Positions 16,407 to 24,842 of a stretch of 64,000 bases of DNA are shown here, in pieces; the first letter of the stretch is position 1; every line of letters starts with the position of its first letter. The position numbers and the translations under genes are program-made. Source of the stretch: Saccharothrix syringae. GTDB lineage: Bacteria; Actinomycetota; Actinomycetes; Mycobacteriales; Pseudonocardiaceae. The stretch is taken from positions 5,270,001 through 5,334,000 of the forward strand of contig NZ_CP034550.1 of assembly GCF_009498035.1 (NCBI RefSeq), written 5' to 3'. The notes below the pieces were generated by a model. The model was given only the letters and a program-made list of their open reading frames with translations. It was not told where the DNA came from and did not search any database.

Positions 16407-19400
16407 TTGACGGGCACCGGTGACGAGATCCACAACACGGTCGACGGCACCGTGCACGCCGACTCGGTGGTGCAGGCGCGCGACATCCACCTCCACCTCC
16501 ACGGCGAAGTCCCCGCACCGGCATCCGACCACCCCGACCCGTGGGTGCGACAGGTCCTGCGGTCAACCGCCTGGGACTGCGTTCAGTCCGGGCACGACTT
16601 GCGCGCCCGCGCCGCCGCCGTGGCGGGGCACCTGGCGGTGGTCCGGGACGAGGCGGGCGCCCGCCTGGCCGCCGACCCGTGGCGCGACGACCAGGTGGCC
16701 GCGCGCTTCGCCAAGCGCATCGGCTGGCTGCTGAAGCGACTGAACCTGGAGCTGGCCCCCGCCGAGGCCGCCCTGCTGGCCCTCGTGCCACTGCTGCACC
16801 AGGCACTGTGGGACCGCGCGGCCGCCCGTCTCGTGGACGTGGGTCCCACCGACCTCGACCAGACCGGCCGCCGGGAGCGCATCGACTACGAGCGCTACCT
16901 CCGCGACCACGACCGCCTGGTCGACCGCGCCCTGCTGCCCGACCTGCCGGACCGCCCGGACGCCCAGGTCGAGATCGGCTGGTGGCTGTTCAACCGGTGG
17001 GTCAGGCAGCGGGCGGAGGAGGTCAAGCGCCGCGCCGTCGGCGAACTGCTGGCCGGCACCGGCATGCCGGAGGTCCTGGACGTCGACCGCGTCCGCGAAC
17101 TCCTGTACGGCCTGCGCCTGGAACCCCAGGCCCTGTGCGCCCTGGACCGCCTGGGCGGCACCGCCCCGCACGACGTCCTCCACGGCGGCGAACCGGACGA
17201 ACAACGACTCCGCGTCCCCCTCCTGGGCCTGCTGCTGGGCGTGGCGCACACCGCGACCGTGCCCGTCACCGACCTGTCCGACACCATCGCGTGGCACCTG
17301 GGCATCCCCGCACCGGTCGACCTGGACCGCCTGCGCGAGACCCTGGACAAGGCGGCCTGGCAGACCCAGGCCGACGGCCTGGTCCTCAAGGCCGCCTGCC
17401 AGCACGGCGCCGTGATCGAGGCGCTGCGCGAGCACGCCGTCCGGATGGACGCCCTGCTGCACGCCGTCCGACGAGCCGCCGAGAAGCACGGCGGCCTGGA
17501 CGTGCTGGGCAGGCTGCCGGTCCGCGCCTCGGCGGACCAGGTCGATGCCGCCCACGACCCCGACGGCAAGCCCGAGTTCAGCGGCTGGAGCCGGTTCAGC
17601 CTGGACGAGCAGCGGGTGCGCGAGCTGCTGATGGGCGAACAGCTCTACCGCGACCGCGACCTGGCGATCCGCGAGCTGTACCAGAACGCCCTGGACGCCT
17701 GCCGGTACCGCCGGGCACGGGAGCAGTACGTGGCGCGGACCACCGACCGCCTGTCGGCGTGGCAGGGGCGCATCACCTTCACCCAGGGCGTCGACGAGAA
17801 CGGCCGCGCCTACCTGGACTGCGTGGACAACGGGGTGGGGATGGGGGAGGGGGAGCTGAAGGGCGTCTTCTCCCGGGCCGGTGTGCGCTTCGCCGACTTG
17901 GCGGAGTTCCACGACGAGCAGGCCGACTGGAACGCCCTGGACCCGCCGGTCGAGCTGTACCCGAACAGCCGGTTCGGCATCGGGGTGCTGAGCTACTTCA
18001 TGCTGGCCGACGAGATCACCGTGACCACGTGCCGCATGGCGCGCGACGGCGGTCGGCGCGGGCCTACGTTGCAGGCGACGATCTCCGGACCGGGGCACCT
18101 GTTCCAGATCCGGCCGGTGGAGGACCGGGGTGGGCCGGGGACGACGGTGCGGCTGTACCTGCGGGGTGGTGAGAAGACGTCCTGCGTGCAGGTGTTGAGG
18201 CGGGTGCTGGGCATCGCGGAGTTCGCCACGACCGCCCGGCACGGGCCGGAGCGCGAGCAGTGGGAGCCGGGCGTGTTCCACGCCAGGAGGCGGCCCTCGT
18301 GGAAGCCCGAAGGGCTGAACGCTCACGGCGCGCTGATCCCGGTGGTCGACGGCCGGGTGATCTGGTGCGAGCACGGCGGCGCGATCCTGGTGGACGGGTT
18401 GCTGGCGCAGCCGACCCACCTGCACGGCGTCTTGGCGGCCCCCGCCTCGGACAAGTCCTTCACCGGCGCGGTGGTGAACCTGGCCGGCAAGCAGGTGCCG
18501 CGCCTCTCGGTCGACCGCGCGAAGATCGTGGACGACGTGTCGGAGGTGGTCGAGGACCTGCTCGTCCAGGGGATGGGTGAGCTGGACTTCTCCGGTCCCG
18601 TGGTGTTCGAGTGGATCGACCAGGTGGCCTGGCGGACACCCAGGCTGGCCGACCTGGTCGCGGCCAGAGGGGCGCTCGGGGTTGAAGCGGTGCGGTTCCC
18701 GCAGGACATCAACCTGGTGGGCGACCTCCGGGATGAATACCGCGGTCCCGCCGACCGGTTGCGGTGGATGATGCGGTCGATGAGCGCCAAGGGCTTGCCC
18801 GACCACATCTACCTGTGGCGCTTGCTCACCTACGGCTCGGACCTCGTGGACCTCGTCCCGGAGCTGTCCCACGTCGGTCCGCTCCTGCCCGCCCTGCCGT
18901 CCGATGGGGCGCTGCTGGCGGAGATCTGGCCGGACATCCTGTCGTGGCGTTCCCAATACCAGTCATTGACCCCGTACGACATCCTAGCGGCTGCCTGGAG
19001 CACCGGGACCACGCCGCGCGAGATGGCTCGTCGTGCCGCGGCGCTGCACCTGGGTTCCCTGGACTCCGAGTGCTTCTCCGGCAGTCGAGTGCCCGACCCC
19101 GACGACCGCCTCCTGGTGTTGAACACGCTCGGCAGCCTCGTCGGCTCGGTGGGCCACTCATACCGGGCCTCCGCTGGGCAGGTGCTGCACGGACACCTCG
19201 GGCTTGGCCTGAGTCTGCCTGAGGTGGCGAGCCGGTTGGCGCGCTACGGGTTCGACGTCGAGGTCGTGGACCGCCTGCCGGACGACGTGGACGAGGTCGA
19301 TCTCAACCTGCTCAGCCGGTACAGCAGTGGGATTGGGAGCTGGCTGGCGGAGGAGTTCCCTGTTCCCCTGGTCCACGTGGCACGCGTGAGCGAGGATCTG

Positions 19401-20087
19401 GGCATCCCGACGGGTCTGGTCCGGGAGAGGTTGCTGCGCTTCGGGTTCGTACTCGAAGCAGCGGAAGGGCTGTTTCCCTCGTACAGTGACCGCGACTTCG
19501 TCCTCTTGAGCCATCGGTTGGACGGAATACCTCCCTGGCTGGATCGCGCAGTACCCGTCCCTCCCGGTCATCTGGTGGCTGCGGCTGTCGCGTTCAACAT
19601 GCCGCTCCAGGCTGTTGTCGACGTCTTGGCGGCATACGGGTTCGACTGCCCGGCCATGCCATCGCACCGCCCCGCCGTGGAGGACAAGTTGTTGCTGTCA
19701 CGGGGCGTCATCGGGCTTGAGTCCTGGCTACGAGCGGGGCAGCCACTACCGCCGCATCACATCCCAATGTTCCGCCACCAGCACAACCTGGCGCAGCAGG
19801 AAGTCGTGCGCCGGCTGAACGCCTACGGCTTCGAAGTCACCGATGACGACCTGCGCGACGACCTGAGCCTCAACGACCTGCTGCTGCTATCCAGGGACTT
19901 CGACGGCGTCAGCCCGTGGCTCAACCGGGGCGAGCCGATCACGCTGGCACACCTGGCCGAGGCGGGCGCCCGGTTCTCCATGACCATCACCGAAGTGGCC
20001 GACCGACTCCGACAGTTGGGCGTCGACCTGCCCGACCCGGCCGACATGATCCGCGCCGCCATCCCGAAGATCCCGCTCGCCCGCTGA
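16407..20087 (+). CDS. Hsp90-like ATPase with HD-CE-type N-terminus and wHTH repeats (conflict-system protein)
   Basis: A 1226-residue cytoplasmic protein. It begins with the motif NTVDGTVHADSVVQARDIH, typical of actinobacterial conflict-system proteins. A helical region (about 50-370) follows that resembles the inactive HD-CE domain. Next is a GHKL/Hsp90-type ATPase: the metal-binding RELYQNALDAC near 420, DNGVGMGEGE near 473 and SRFGIGVLSYF near 520. From about residue 950 to the end there are about five repeats of roughly 65 residues with the pattern L-L-S-R...W-L...P-V...H-L...Y-G-F, matching the winged-helix units reported attached to such ATPases. The TTG start at 16407 is chosen for the AGGAGG seven bases upstream. 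A role in defence or regulated conflict is known for the family, not shown here. Confidence 0.82.
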   Translation: MTGTGDEIHNTVDGTVHADSVVQARDIHLHLHGEVPAPASDHPDPWVRQVLRSTAWDCVQSGHDLRARAAAVAGHLAVVRDEAGARLAADPWRDDQVAARFAKRIGWLLKRLNLELAPAEAALLALVPLLHQALWDRAAARLVDVGPTDLDQTGRRERIDYERYLRDHDRLVDRALLPDLPDRPDAQVEIGWWLFNRWVRQRAEEVKRRAVGELLAGTGMPEVLDVDRVRELLYGLRLEPQALCALDRLGGTAPHDVLHGGEPDEQRLRVPLLGLLLGVAHTATVPVTDLSDTIAWHLGIPAPVDLDRLRETLDKAAWQTQADGLVLKAACQHGAVIEALREHAVRMDALLHAVRRAAEKHGGLDVLGRLPVRASADQVDAAHDPDGKPEFSGWSRFSLDEQRVRELLMGEQLYRDRDLAIRELYQNALDACRYRRAREQYVARTTDRLSAWQGRITFTQGVDENGRAYLDCVDNGVGMGEGELKGVFSRAGVRFADLAEFHDEQADWNALDPPVELYPNSRFGIGVLSYFMLADEITVTTCRMARDGGRRGPTLQATISGPGHLFQIRPVEDRGGPGTTVRLYLRGGEKTSCVQVLRRVLGIAEFATTARHGPEREQWEPGVFHARRRPSWKPEGLNAHGALIPVVDGRVIWCEHGGAILVDGLLAQPTHLHGVLAAPASDKSFTGAVVNLAGKQVPRLSVDRAKIVDDVSEVVEDLLVQGMGELDFSGPVVFEWIDQVAWRTPRLADLVAARGALGVEAVRFPQDINLVGDLRDEYRGPADRLRWMMRSMSAKGLPDHIYLWRLLTYGSDLVDLVPELSHVGPLLPALPSDGALLAEIWPDILSWRSQYQSLTPYDILAAAWSTGTTPREMARRAAALHLGSLDSECFSGSRVPDPDDRLLVLNTLGSLVGSVGHSYRASAGQVLHGHLGLGLSLPEVASRLARYGFDVEVVDRLPDDVDEVDLNLLSRYSSGIGSWLAEEFPVPLVHVARVSEDLGIPTGLVRERLLRFGFVLEAAEGLFPSYSDRDFVLLSHRLDGIPPWLDRAVPVPPGHLVAAAVAFNMPLQAVVDVLAAYGFDCPAMPSHRPAVEDKLLLSRGVIGLESWLRAGQPLPPHHIPMFRHQHNLAQQEVVRRLNAYGFEVTDDDLRDDLSLNDLLLLSRDFDGVSPWLNRGEPITLAHLAEAGARFSMTITEVADRLRQLGVDLPDPADMIRAAIPKIPLAR

Positions 20088-20090
20088 CCC

Positions 20091-20885
20091 CTACGGCACG
20101 ATCGAGTCCACGTACCCGCCGTCGACCCGCACCGCCGCCCCCGTCGTAGCCGAAGCCTGCGGCGAGGCCAGGTACACGCACAGGTTCGCGATCTCCTCCG
20201 GCTCGATCAACCGGCCCAGCAGCGACTGCGGCCGGTGCAGGCGCATGAACTCCCGTTGCGCCTCCTCCCACGGCAGCGACCGGTCCACCAGCTGGTACAC
20301 GAAGTCCTCCACCCCACCGGTGTGCGTGGGCCCGGCGATGACGCAGTTCACCGTCACCCCGCTCCCGGCCGCCTCCTTGGCGAACCCCCGCGACACCCCC
20401 AGCAGCGCGGTCTTGGACACGCCGTAGTGGATCATCTCCGCCGGGATCACCACGGCCGAGTCGCTGGCGATGTACTGCACCCGGCCCCAGCCGCGCTCCT
20501 TCATGCCGGGCAGGAAGGTGCGGGTCAAGCGCACCGCCGCCAGGACGTTGACCTCGAAGTACCGCCGCCACTCGTCGTCGGTGATGTCCAGGGCCGGTTT
20601 CGAACCGAAGATGCCCACGTTGTTGATCAGAATGTCAACATTCGACATTGTGGCCTCCAGCGCTGCGGCGCCCTCGGCGGTCGAGACGTCGCCGGGGGCG
20701 GCGACCACGTCGGCACCGGGTACTGCCGCCCGCAGCCGCTCGACGGCCTCCTCCACCGCCTCCGGCTTGCGCCCGTTGACCGCCGTCCGGGCGCCCGCCC
20801 GGGCCAGCGCCACCGCGATGGCCTCACCGATGCCCTGCGTCGAACCCGTGACCAGTGCCGTCTTCCCGCTCAGATCGAGGTGCAC
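20091..20885 (-). CDS. SDR-family oxidoreductase
   Basis: A 264-residue short-chain dehydrogenase/reductase with a Rossmann NAD(P)-binding motif TGSTQGIG near the N-terminus, NNVG after strand 4, catalytic Ser and Y-x-x-x-K (HYGVSKTA), and a C-terminal GGYVDS. The GTG at 20883-20885 gives the usual SDR start (HLDLSGKTALVTG); another in-frame GTG at 20913-20915 would add ten residues. The substrate cannot be told. It converges with the Hsp90-like gene with a 3-bp gap. The codons for MSNVDI (20631-20648) are unusually AT-rich and identical to a stretch of the giant NRPS gene. Confidence 0.92.
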   Translation of the reverse strand: MHLDLSGKTALVTGSTQGIGEAIAVALARAGARTAVNGRKPEAVEEAVERLRAAVPGADVVAAPGDVSTAEGAAALEATMSNVDILINNVGIFGSKPALDITDDEWRRYFEVNVLAAVRLTRTFLPGMKERGWGRVQYIASDSAVVIPAEMIHYGVSKTALLGVSRGFAKEAAGSGVTVNCVIAGPTHTGGVEDFVYQLVDRSLPWEEAQREFMRLHRPQSLLGRLIEPEEIANLCVYLASPQASATTGAAVRVDGGYVDSIVP

Positions 20886-21094
20886 CGCACCATGATCGCG
20901 CAACCGGCCGGGCACCGCCTCGGGAGGCGCCCGCGGGGTCGTCCGGTCGGGTGGAGGTTGCGCCTGTACCCGCCGGGCTACCTCGACGGTCTCCGCCGGC
21001 AGGCCGGGTTCCTCCGGCGACCAGCCGACGCGCGAGGCGCAGGTCGAGGTTGGCCGGACGGCGTGGGCCTCCTGCCGGACCGCCGCGCCACCCT

Positions 21095-21127
21095 GGCGGT
21101 CCGGACCTCACCGACGCCCGGACCGCC
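21095..21127 (-). terminator. Hairpin downstream of PLP decarboxylase gene
   Basis: A perfect 10-bp inverted repeat, GGCGGTCCGG (21095-21104) and CCGGACCGCC (21118-21127), separated by 13 bases and lying just past the decarboxylase stop. There is no T-run, as is common for actinomycete terminators. The rest of 20886-21094 holds no recognisable gene. Confidence 0.6.
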
Positions 21128-21133
21128 ACCACC

Positions 21134-22528
21134 TCACGAGTACAACGCCCCCAGGAACTCCACCAGCAGCCGCTCCCGCAGCGCGGGCGAAGCCGCCGCC
21201 AGCAGCGTGTTCACCACGGCCATCCGCTCCGGCAGCACCCCCGACCCGCCCATGCCGGCCGCCGCCAGCAACCCGGCGAAGTCCACCGGCGTCAGCGTGG
21301 CCGGGTCCAGCGACGCGACGTGGGCCAGCACCTCCGGCGCCACCTCCACCGGCCCGGCCTCGACCGCCGCCGCCACCGACGCGCGCAGGTCGTCCAGCAG
21401 CTCGCGCTCGTTCCCGGCGTTCGCGGCCGTCACGGTCAGGTGCAGGTTGGCGGGGGAGGGCCCGAACGCGAACTGCGGCTGCACGTACCACTTCCGGGCC
21501 CGCATCTCGTCGGCCACGGTGAACACGTCGAAGTCGTCCCGGTCGGCGGTCACCGCCAGCAGCGTCGCCTCCGGCGTCCCGAGCACCCGCAGCCCGTCGA
21601 TGTCCTCGATCCCGGCGCGCAGCACCCGCGCGCTCTCCAGCACCCGCAGCGCCAGCTCCCGGTACCCGTCGTCGCCGACGTGCCGCAGCACCGCCCAGGC
21701 GGCGGCCAGCGGACCACCGGACCGGGTGGACTGCGTGGTGGAGTTCAGCATCGTGTAACCGGGCCAGTCGGCGCTGGCGAAGTACTGCGACCGCCGCAGG
21801 TCGGCGTTGGCGTGCAGCAGCACCGAGGTGCCCTTCGGGCAGTACGCGTACTTGTGCAGGTCCACCGAGATGCTGGTGACTCCGGGCACGGACAGGTCGA
21901 ACGGCTCGATGCCGGCGGCGTGCGGCAGCACCCACCCGCCGATGCACGCGTCCACGTGGCACCGCACGCCCCGCTCCAACGCCGCCGCCGCGATCGGGGG
22001 CACCGGGTCGACCACGCCGTGCGCGTAGGACGGCGCGCCGGCCACCACGAGCACCGTGGACGAGTCGATCGCCGCGGCCATCGCGCCGGGGTCGGCCCGG
22101 AACGTCACCGGGTCCACGGGCACCGGCACCGCCCGCACCCCGAAGTAGTGCGCGGCCTTGTGGAACGCCGCGTGGGCGGTCTCGGGCAGCACCATCGACG
22201 GCGCGGCCACGTCGGGTCGCGCGTCACGCGCCGCCACCACCGCCAACAGGCACGACTCGGTGCCGCCGGAGGTCACCGTCCCGACCGCCCCCGCCGAGCC
22301 GCCCAGCAGCCGCGCGGCGGTGCGCACCACGTCGTTCTCCAGCCGCAGCAGGCTCGGGAACGCGGTCGGGTCGAGCCCGTTCGCGGAGGACGCCAGCGCG
22401 TGCGCGGACGCGGCCAGTTCGTCCAGGCCGGGCAGCGCGCTGTCGTAGACGTAGGCCAGCGTGCGGCCGCCGTGCGTGGGCAGGTCGCCCGCCCGCAACG
22501 CGCGCAGCTCGGCCAGGACGTCGGTCAT
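21134..22528 (-). CDS. PLP-dependent decarboxylase/lyase (group II, S1P-lyase-like)
   Basis: A 464-residue fold-type I PLP enzyme. The cofactor-lysine motif SVDLHKYAYCPKG and an SGGTESCLLA phosphate-binding loop place it with the aromatic amino acid/glutamate decarboxylase and sphingosine-phosphate-lyase branch. Reactions in this group remove CO2 from an amino acid or cleave an amino-alcohol phosphate; the sequence alone does not decide between them. The ATG at 22526-22528 overlaps the stop of the MFS gene (ATGA), so both are one operon transcribed leftward. A C-terminal extension of about 60 residues follows the catalytic domain. Confidence 0.88.
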   Translation of the reverse strand: MTDVLAELRALRAGDLPTHGGRTLAYVYDSALPGLDELAASAHALASSANGLDPTAFPSLLRLENDVVRTAARLLGGSAGAVGTVTSGGTESCLLAVVAARDARPDVAAPSMVLPETAHAAFHKAAHYFGVRAVPVPVDPVTFRADPGAMAAAIDSSTVLVVAGAPSYAHGVVDPVPPIAAAALERGVRCHVDACIGGWVLPHAAGIEPFDLSVPGVTSISVDLHKYAYCPKGTSVLLHANADLRRSQYFASADWPGYTMLNSTTQSTRSGGPLAAAWAVLRHVGDDGYRELALRVLESARVLRAGIEDIDGLRVLGTPEATLLAVTADRDDFDVFTVADEMRARKWYVQPQFAFGPSPANLHLTVTAANAGNERELLDDLRASVAAAVEAGPVEVAPEVLAHVASLDPATLTPVDFAGLLAAAGMGGSGVLPERMAVVNTLLAAASPALRERLLVEFLGALYS

Positions 22529-23787
22529 GCGTTCTCCTCCCGCAACAGGGGCAGGGCGACCACCGCCAGCACCGCGGGCACGACGGTGAACCCGAGCAGC
22601 GCGGCGGTCACCGCGCCGGACGACTGCACGGCCGAGCCGTCGGTGCTCGCGGCGTACCCGCCCAGCGCCAGCACCAGCCCGTACACGCCGGGGCCCAGCG
22701 CCAGGCCGAGGGTCTCCCCGGCGGTCCACACCCCGGAGAACAGGCCCGCGCGCGTCGCGCCGACCCGCTCCTCCTCGGCGGTGATCACGTCCGGCAGCAT
22801 GGCCAGCGGGAACACCTGCATGCCCGCGTAACCGACGCCGACCACCGCCATCAGCGCCAACACCACCGCGACCGGCAGCACCGGCGAGGCCGGCAGCCCC
22901 AGCACGGCCAGGGCGAACACCAGCGACGAGCAGACCAGCCCGGCGCGCTTGCCCCACCGCCGGCCCACCCGCTGCCACAGCGGCATGACCAGCAGCGCGG
23001 GCCCCACGAACCCGGCGAACAGCACGGGCTGCCACCCCTGGTCGCGCAGCACGAGCCGGGCGAAGTAGTCGACGCCGGCGAGCATCGTGCCCAGCCCCAC
23101 GGCCTGCACCACGAACACCGCCAGCAGCAGCCGGAACGGCCGCGAGCCCCGCACCGCGGCCAGCAGGTCGCGCGGTGCGGCGGCGGTGGACGTGCGTCGC
23201 GCGACCGGAACCCCGCGCGTGCCCGCGACCGTGACCAGGGTCCCGACCACCATCACCGCCGCGACCGCCGCGCCCATGCCGGGGTAGCCGACCAGGTCGC
23301 GCACCGCCGGCGCGCCCGCGCCGCCGAGCAGGATGGCCAGGGCCAGGAACGCCATCCGCCACGCCATCAGCCGGGTGCGCTCGTCGTAGTCGTCGGTGAT
23401 CTCCGCGGCCATCGCCACGTACGGCACCTGGAAGAACGCGTAGGCGGTCGCGCAGGCCAGGAACACCACCGCCACGTACACCGCCGCGCCCGCGCCGTCG
23501 AACGGCCCGGCGAACAGCAGCGCGAACAGCACCGCCGTGGCCAGCCCGCCGCGCAGCAGGAACGGCCGCCGCACCCCGGCCCGGTCGCTGATCCGGCCCG
23601 CCACGGGGTTGAACAGCACGTCCCACGCCTTGGGCAGCAGCACCAGCAGGCCCGCGACCGCGGCGGGCACGGCCAGGCCGTCGGTCAGGTAGGGCAGCAG
23701 GAGCAGACCGGGCACGGTGCCGAACGCGCCGGTCACGAACGACCCGGTGGCGTAGCCCGCCCGGACCCGGTTGCCGATCATCCGCAT
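22525..23787 (-). CDS. MFS_2-type (GPH-like) transporter
   Basis: A 420-residue integral membrane transporter with twelve predicted helices. Features such as KAWDVLFNPVAGRISDR and EITDDYDERTRL place it in the MelB/GPH-like branch of the MFS, usually cation-coupled uptake of sugars or related small molecules. It is translationally coupled to the downstream PLP decarboxylase, so its substrate may be the decarboxylase substrate or product. The ATG at 23785-23787 is used; a second ATG two codons later is equally possible, and neither has a clear ribosome site. Confidence 0.88.
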   Translation of the reverse strand: MRMIGNRVRAGYATGSFVTGAFGTVPGLLLLPYLTDGLAVPAAVAGLLVLLPKAWDVLFNPVAGRISDRAGVRRPFLLRGGLATAVLFALLFAGPFDGAGAAVYVAVVFLACATAYAFFQVPYVAMAAEITDDYDERTRLMAWRMAFLALAILLGGAGAPAVRDLVGYPGMGAAVAAVMVVGTLVTVAGTRGVPVARRTSTAAAPRDLLAAVRGSRPFRLLLAVFVVQAVGLGTMLAGVDYFARLVLRDQGWQPVLFAGFVGPALLVMPLWQRVGRRWGKRAGLVCSSLVFALAVLGLPASPVLPVAVVLALMAVVGVGYAGMQVFPLAMLPDVITAEEERVGATRAGLFSGVWTAGETLGLALGPGVYGLVLALGGYAASTDGSAVQSSGAVTAALLGFTVVPAVLAVVALPLLREENA

Positions 23788-23843
23788 AGGCGGAAGATCT
23801 TCGCATCCGGTGCGACCCGCCGGCCAGGAGCGCTTCGGCGGGT

Positions 23844-23886
23844 GAGCCCGCGGCGGGTGGTGCCAACCGCCACCCGCCACGGGCTC
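23844..23886 (-). terminator. Long GC hairpin after the HTH regulator gene
   Basis: Arms GAGCCCG (23844-23850) and CGGGCTC (23880-23886) enclose an inner pairing of GGCGGGTGG with CCACCCGCC, giving a long stem with a short loop. It lies downstream of the leftward regulator gene and upstream of the MFS start, so it would separate the two transcription units. The flanking 23887-24069 holds no supported gene. Confidence 0.65.
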
Positions 23887-24069
23887 AGGGGATCGGCACA
23901 CGCGTGCGGTCGGGTACGAGGTGAGGTCGACGCTCCGCTCCGGCGTCGCCGGGCAGTGCGGTCGCTACCACCAGCGCGCGCATCGCGGCGCGGACCCGGT
24001 CGGGCCGCACCGCGCCACCCGCGGGCCGCCGTCCGCGACCGGCCGGCACCCGCGAACCGGGGAGTCCGC

Positions 24070-24765
24070 TCACCCGGGGTCGAGGCGGACGCAGCACAGG
24101 TCGGGCGCGGGGGCGAGGCGGGCGGTCAGGCCGGTGGCGGCGAGCCCGTCGAGCAGGCCGTCCAGCAGGCACAGGTTCATGCCGCACACCAGCTCGGTGT
24201 GCTGCCGCGCCAGGCTGTGGAACGGGCAGTTGCCCAGCACGATCGCGGTGCCGGACGCGCGCGGCTCGAACCCGTGGTCCTCCAGCGCGCGCATCGCGGC
24301 GGGCCGGTCGTCCCGCGCCCCGTGGCCGTCGCGGGCGGCCCGGCCGATCTCCCGGCCCAGGTCGCGGGCACGCCGGTGGAGCACGGCGCGCGGTGGTTCG
24401 CCGGTCGAGTCGGCCTCGGCGAGGGCGTCGGCCAGCAGCAGCCCGGCCAGCTCGTAGCGCCGGTCGGGCAGCGAGACCGCGATCTGCGCCGCGGAACGCC
24501 GGTAGAGCTTGGCCGGCCGCCCGGCGCCGGGACCGCTGCGCCCGGTGCGCCGCTCGTGGACGGCCTCCAGCAGCCCCTCGGCGACCAGCCGGTCGAGGTG
24601 GAACGCGGCCGTGGTGCGCGGCACGCCGACCGCCTCGGCGGCCTCGTCGCGGCCCACCGGCGCGGGTTGGCGCACCACGAAGTCGTAGAGCCGGCGCCGG
24701 GTCGGCTCGTCGAGCGCCGCGACGGCGGAGACGTGCGTCGACGGCGGCTGGTCCGGTTCGCCCAT
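24070..24765 (-). CDS. ArsR/SufR-like HTH regulator with C-terminal cysteines
   Basis: A 231-residue transcription regulator. Residues about 15-75 form a winged helix (DEPTRRRLYDFVV, TTAAFHLDRLVAEGLL). The C-terminal half contains NCPFHSLARQHTELVCGMN and DLCCVRL, an arrangement of cysteines and histidine like that of SufR-type regulators that sense an iron-sulfur cluster. It is divergent from folE across 77 bp, so it probably controls folE and itself. Whether it truly binds a cluster is inference from the cysteine pattern. Confidence 0.85.
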   Translation of the reverse strand: MGEPDQPPSTHVSAVAALDEPTRRRLYDFVVRQPAPVGRDEAAEAVGVPRTTAAFHLDRLVAEGLLEAVHERRTGRSGPGAGRPAKLYRRSAAQIAVSLPDRRYELAGLLLADALAEADSTGEPPRAVLHRRARDLGREIGRAARDGHGARDDRPAAMRALEDHGFEPRASGTAIVLGNCPFHSLARQHTELVCGMNLCLLDGLLDGLAATGLTARLAPAPDLCCVRLDPG

Positions 24766-24842
24766 TCTAAAACCTACTTCTGTTGACGGAAGAACGCGTC
24801 GGCTTCTAAGGTTAGCCGAAGTTGTCGATAGAAGGAGGAGCC
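24766..24842. promoter_or_regulatory. Divergent promoter region folE / HTH regulator
   Basis: An AT-rich gap. For folE, TTGACG (24783-24788) and TAAGGT (24807-24812) form a -35/-10 pair with an 18-base spacer, and AGGAGG precedes the ATG. Overlapping the promoter are the short inverted repeats AACCT...AGGTT and CTTC...GAAG, possible binding sites for the divergent regulator. Confidence 0.6.

Noticed and set aside
20886..21094. Possible plus-strand fragment (RLYPPGYLDGLRRQAGF) upstream of the SDR gene
   Set aside because: It has no start, runs into antisense of the decarboxylase, and I recognise no family; treated as non-coding.
23887..24069. Possible short minus-strand gene between the MFS and HTH regulator genes
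   Set aside because: The frame is only Arg/Pro-rich, without a ribosome site or family resemblance.
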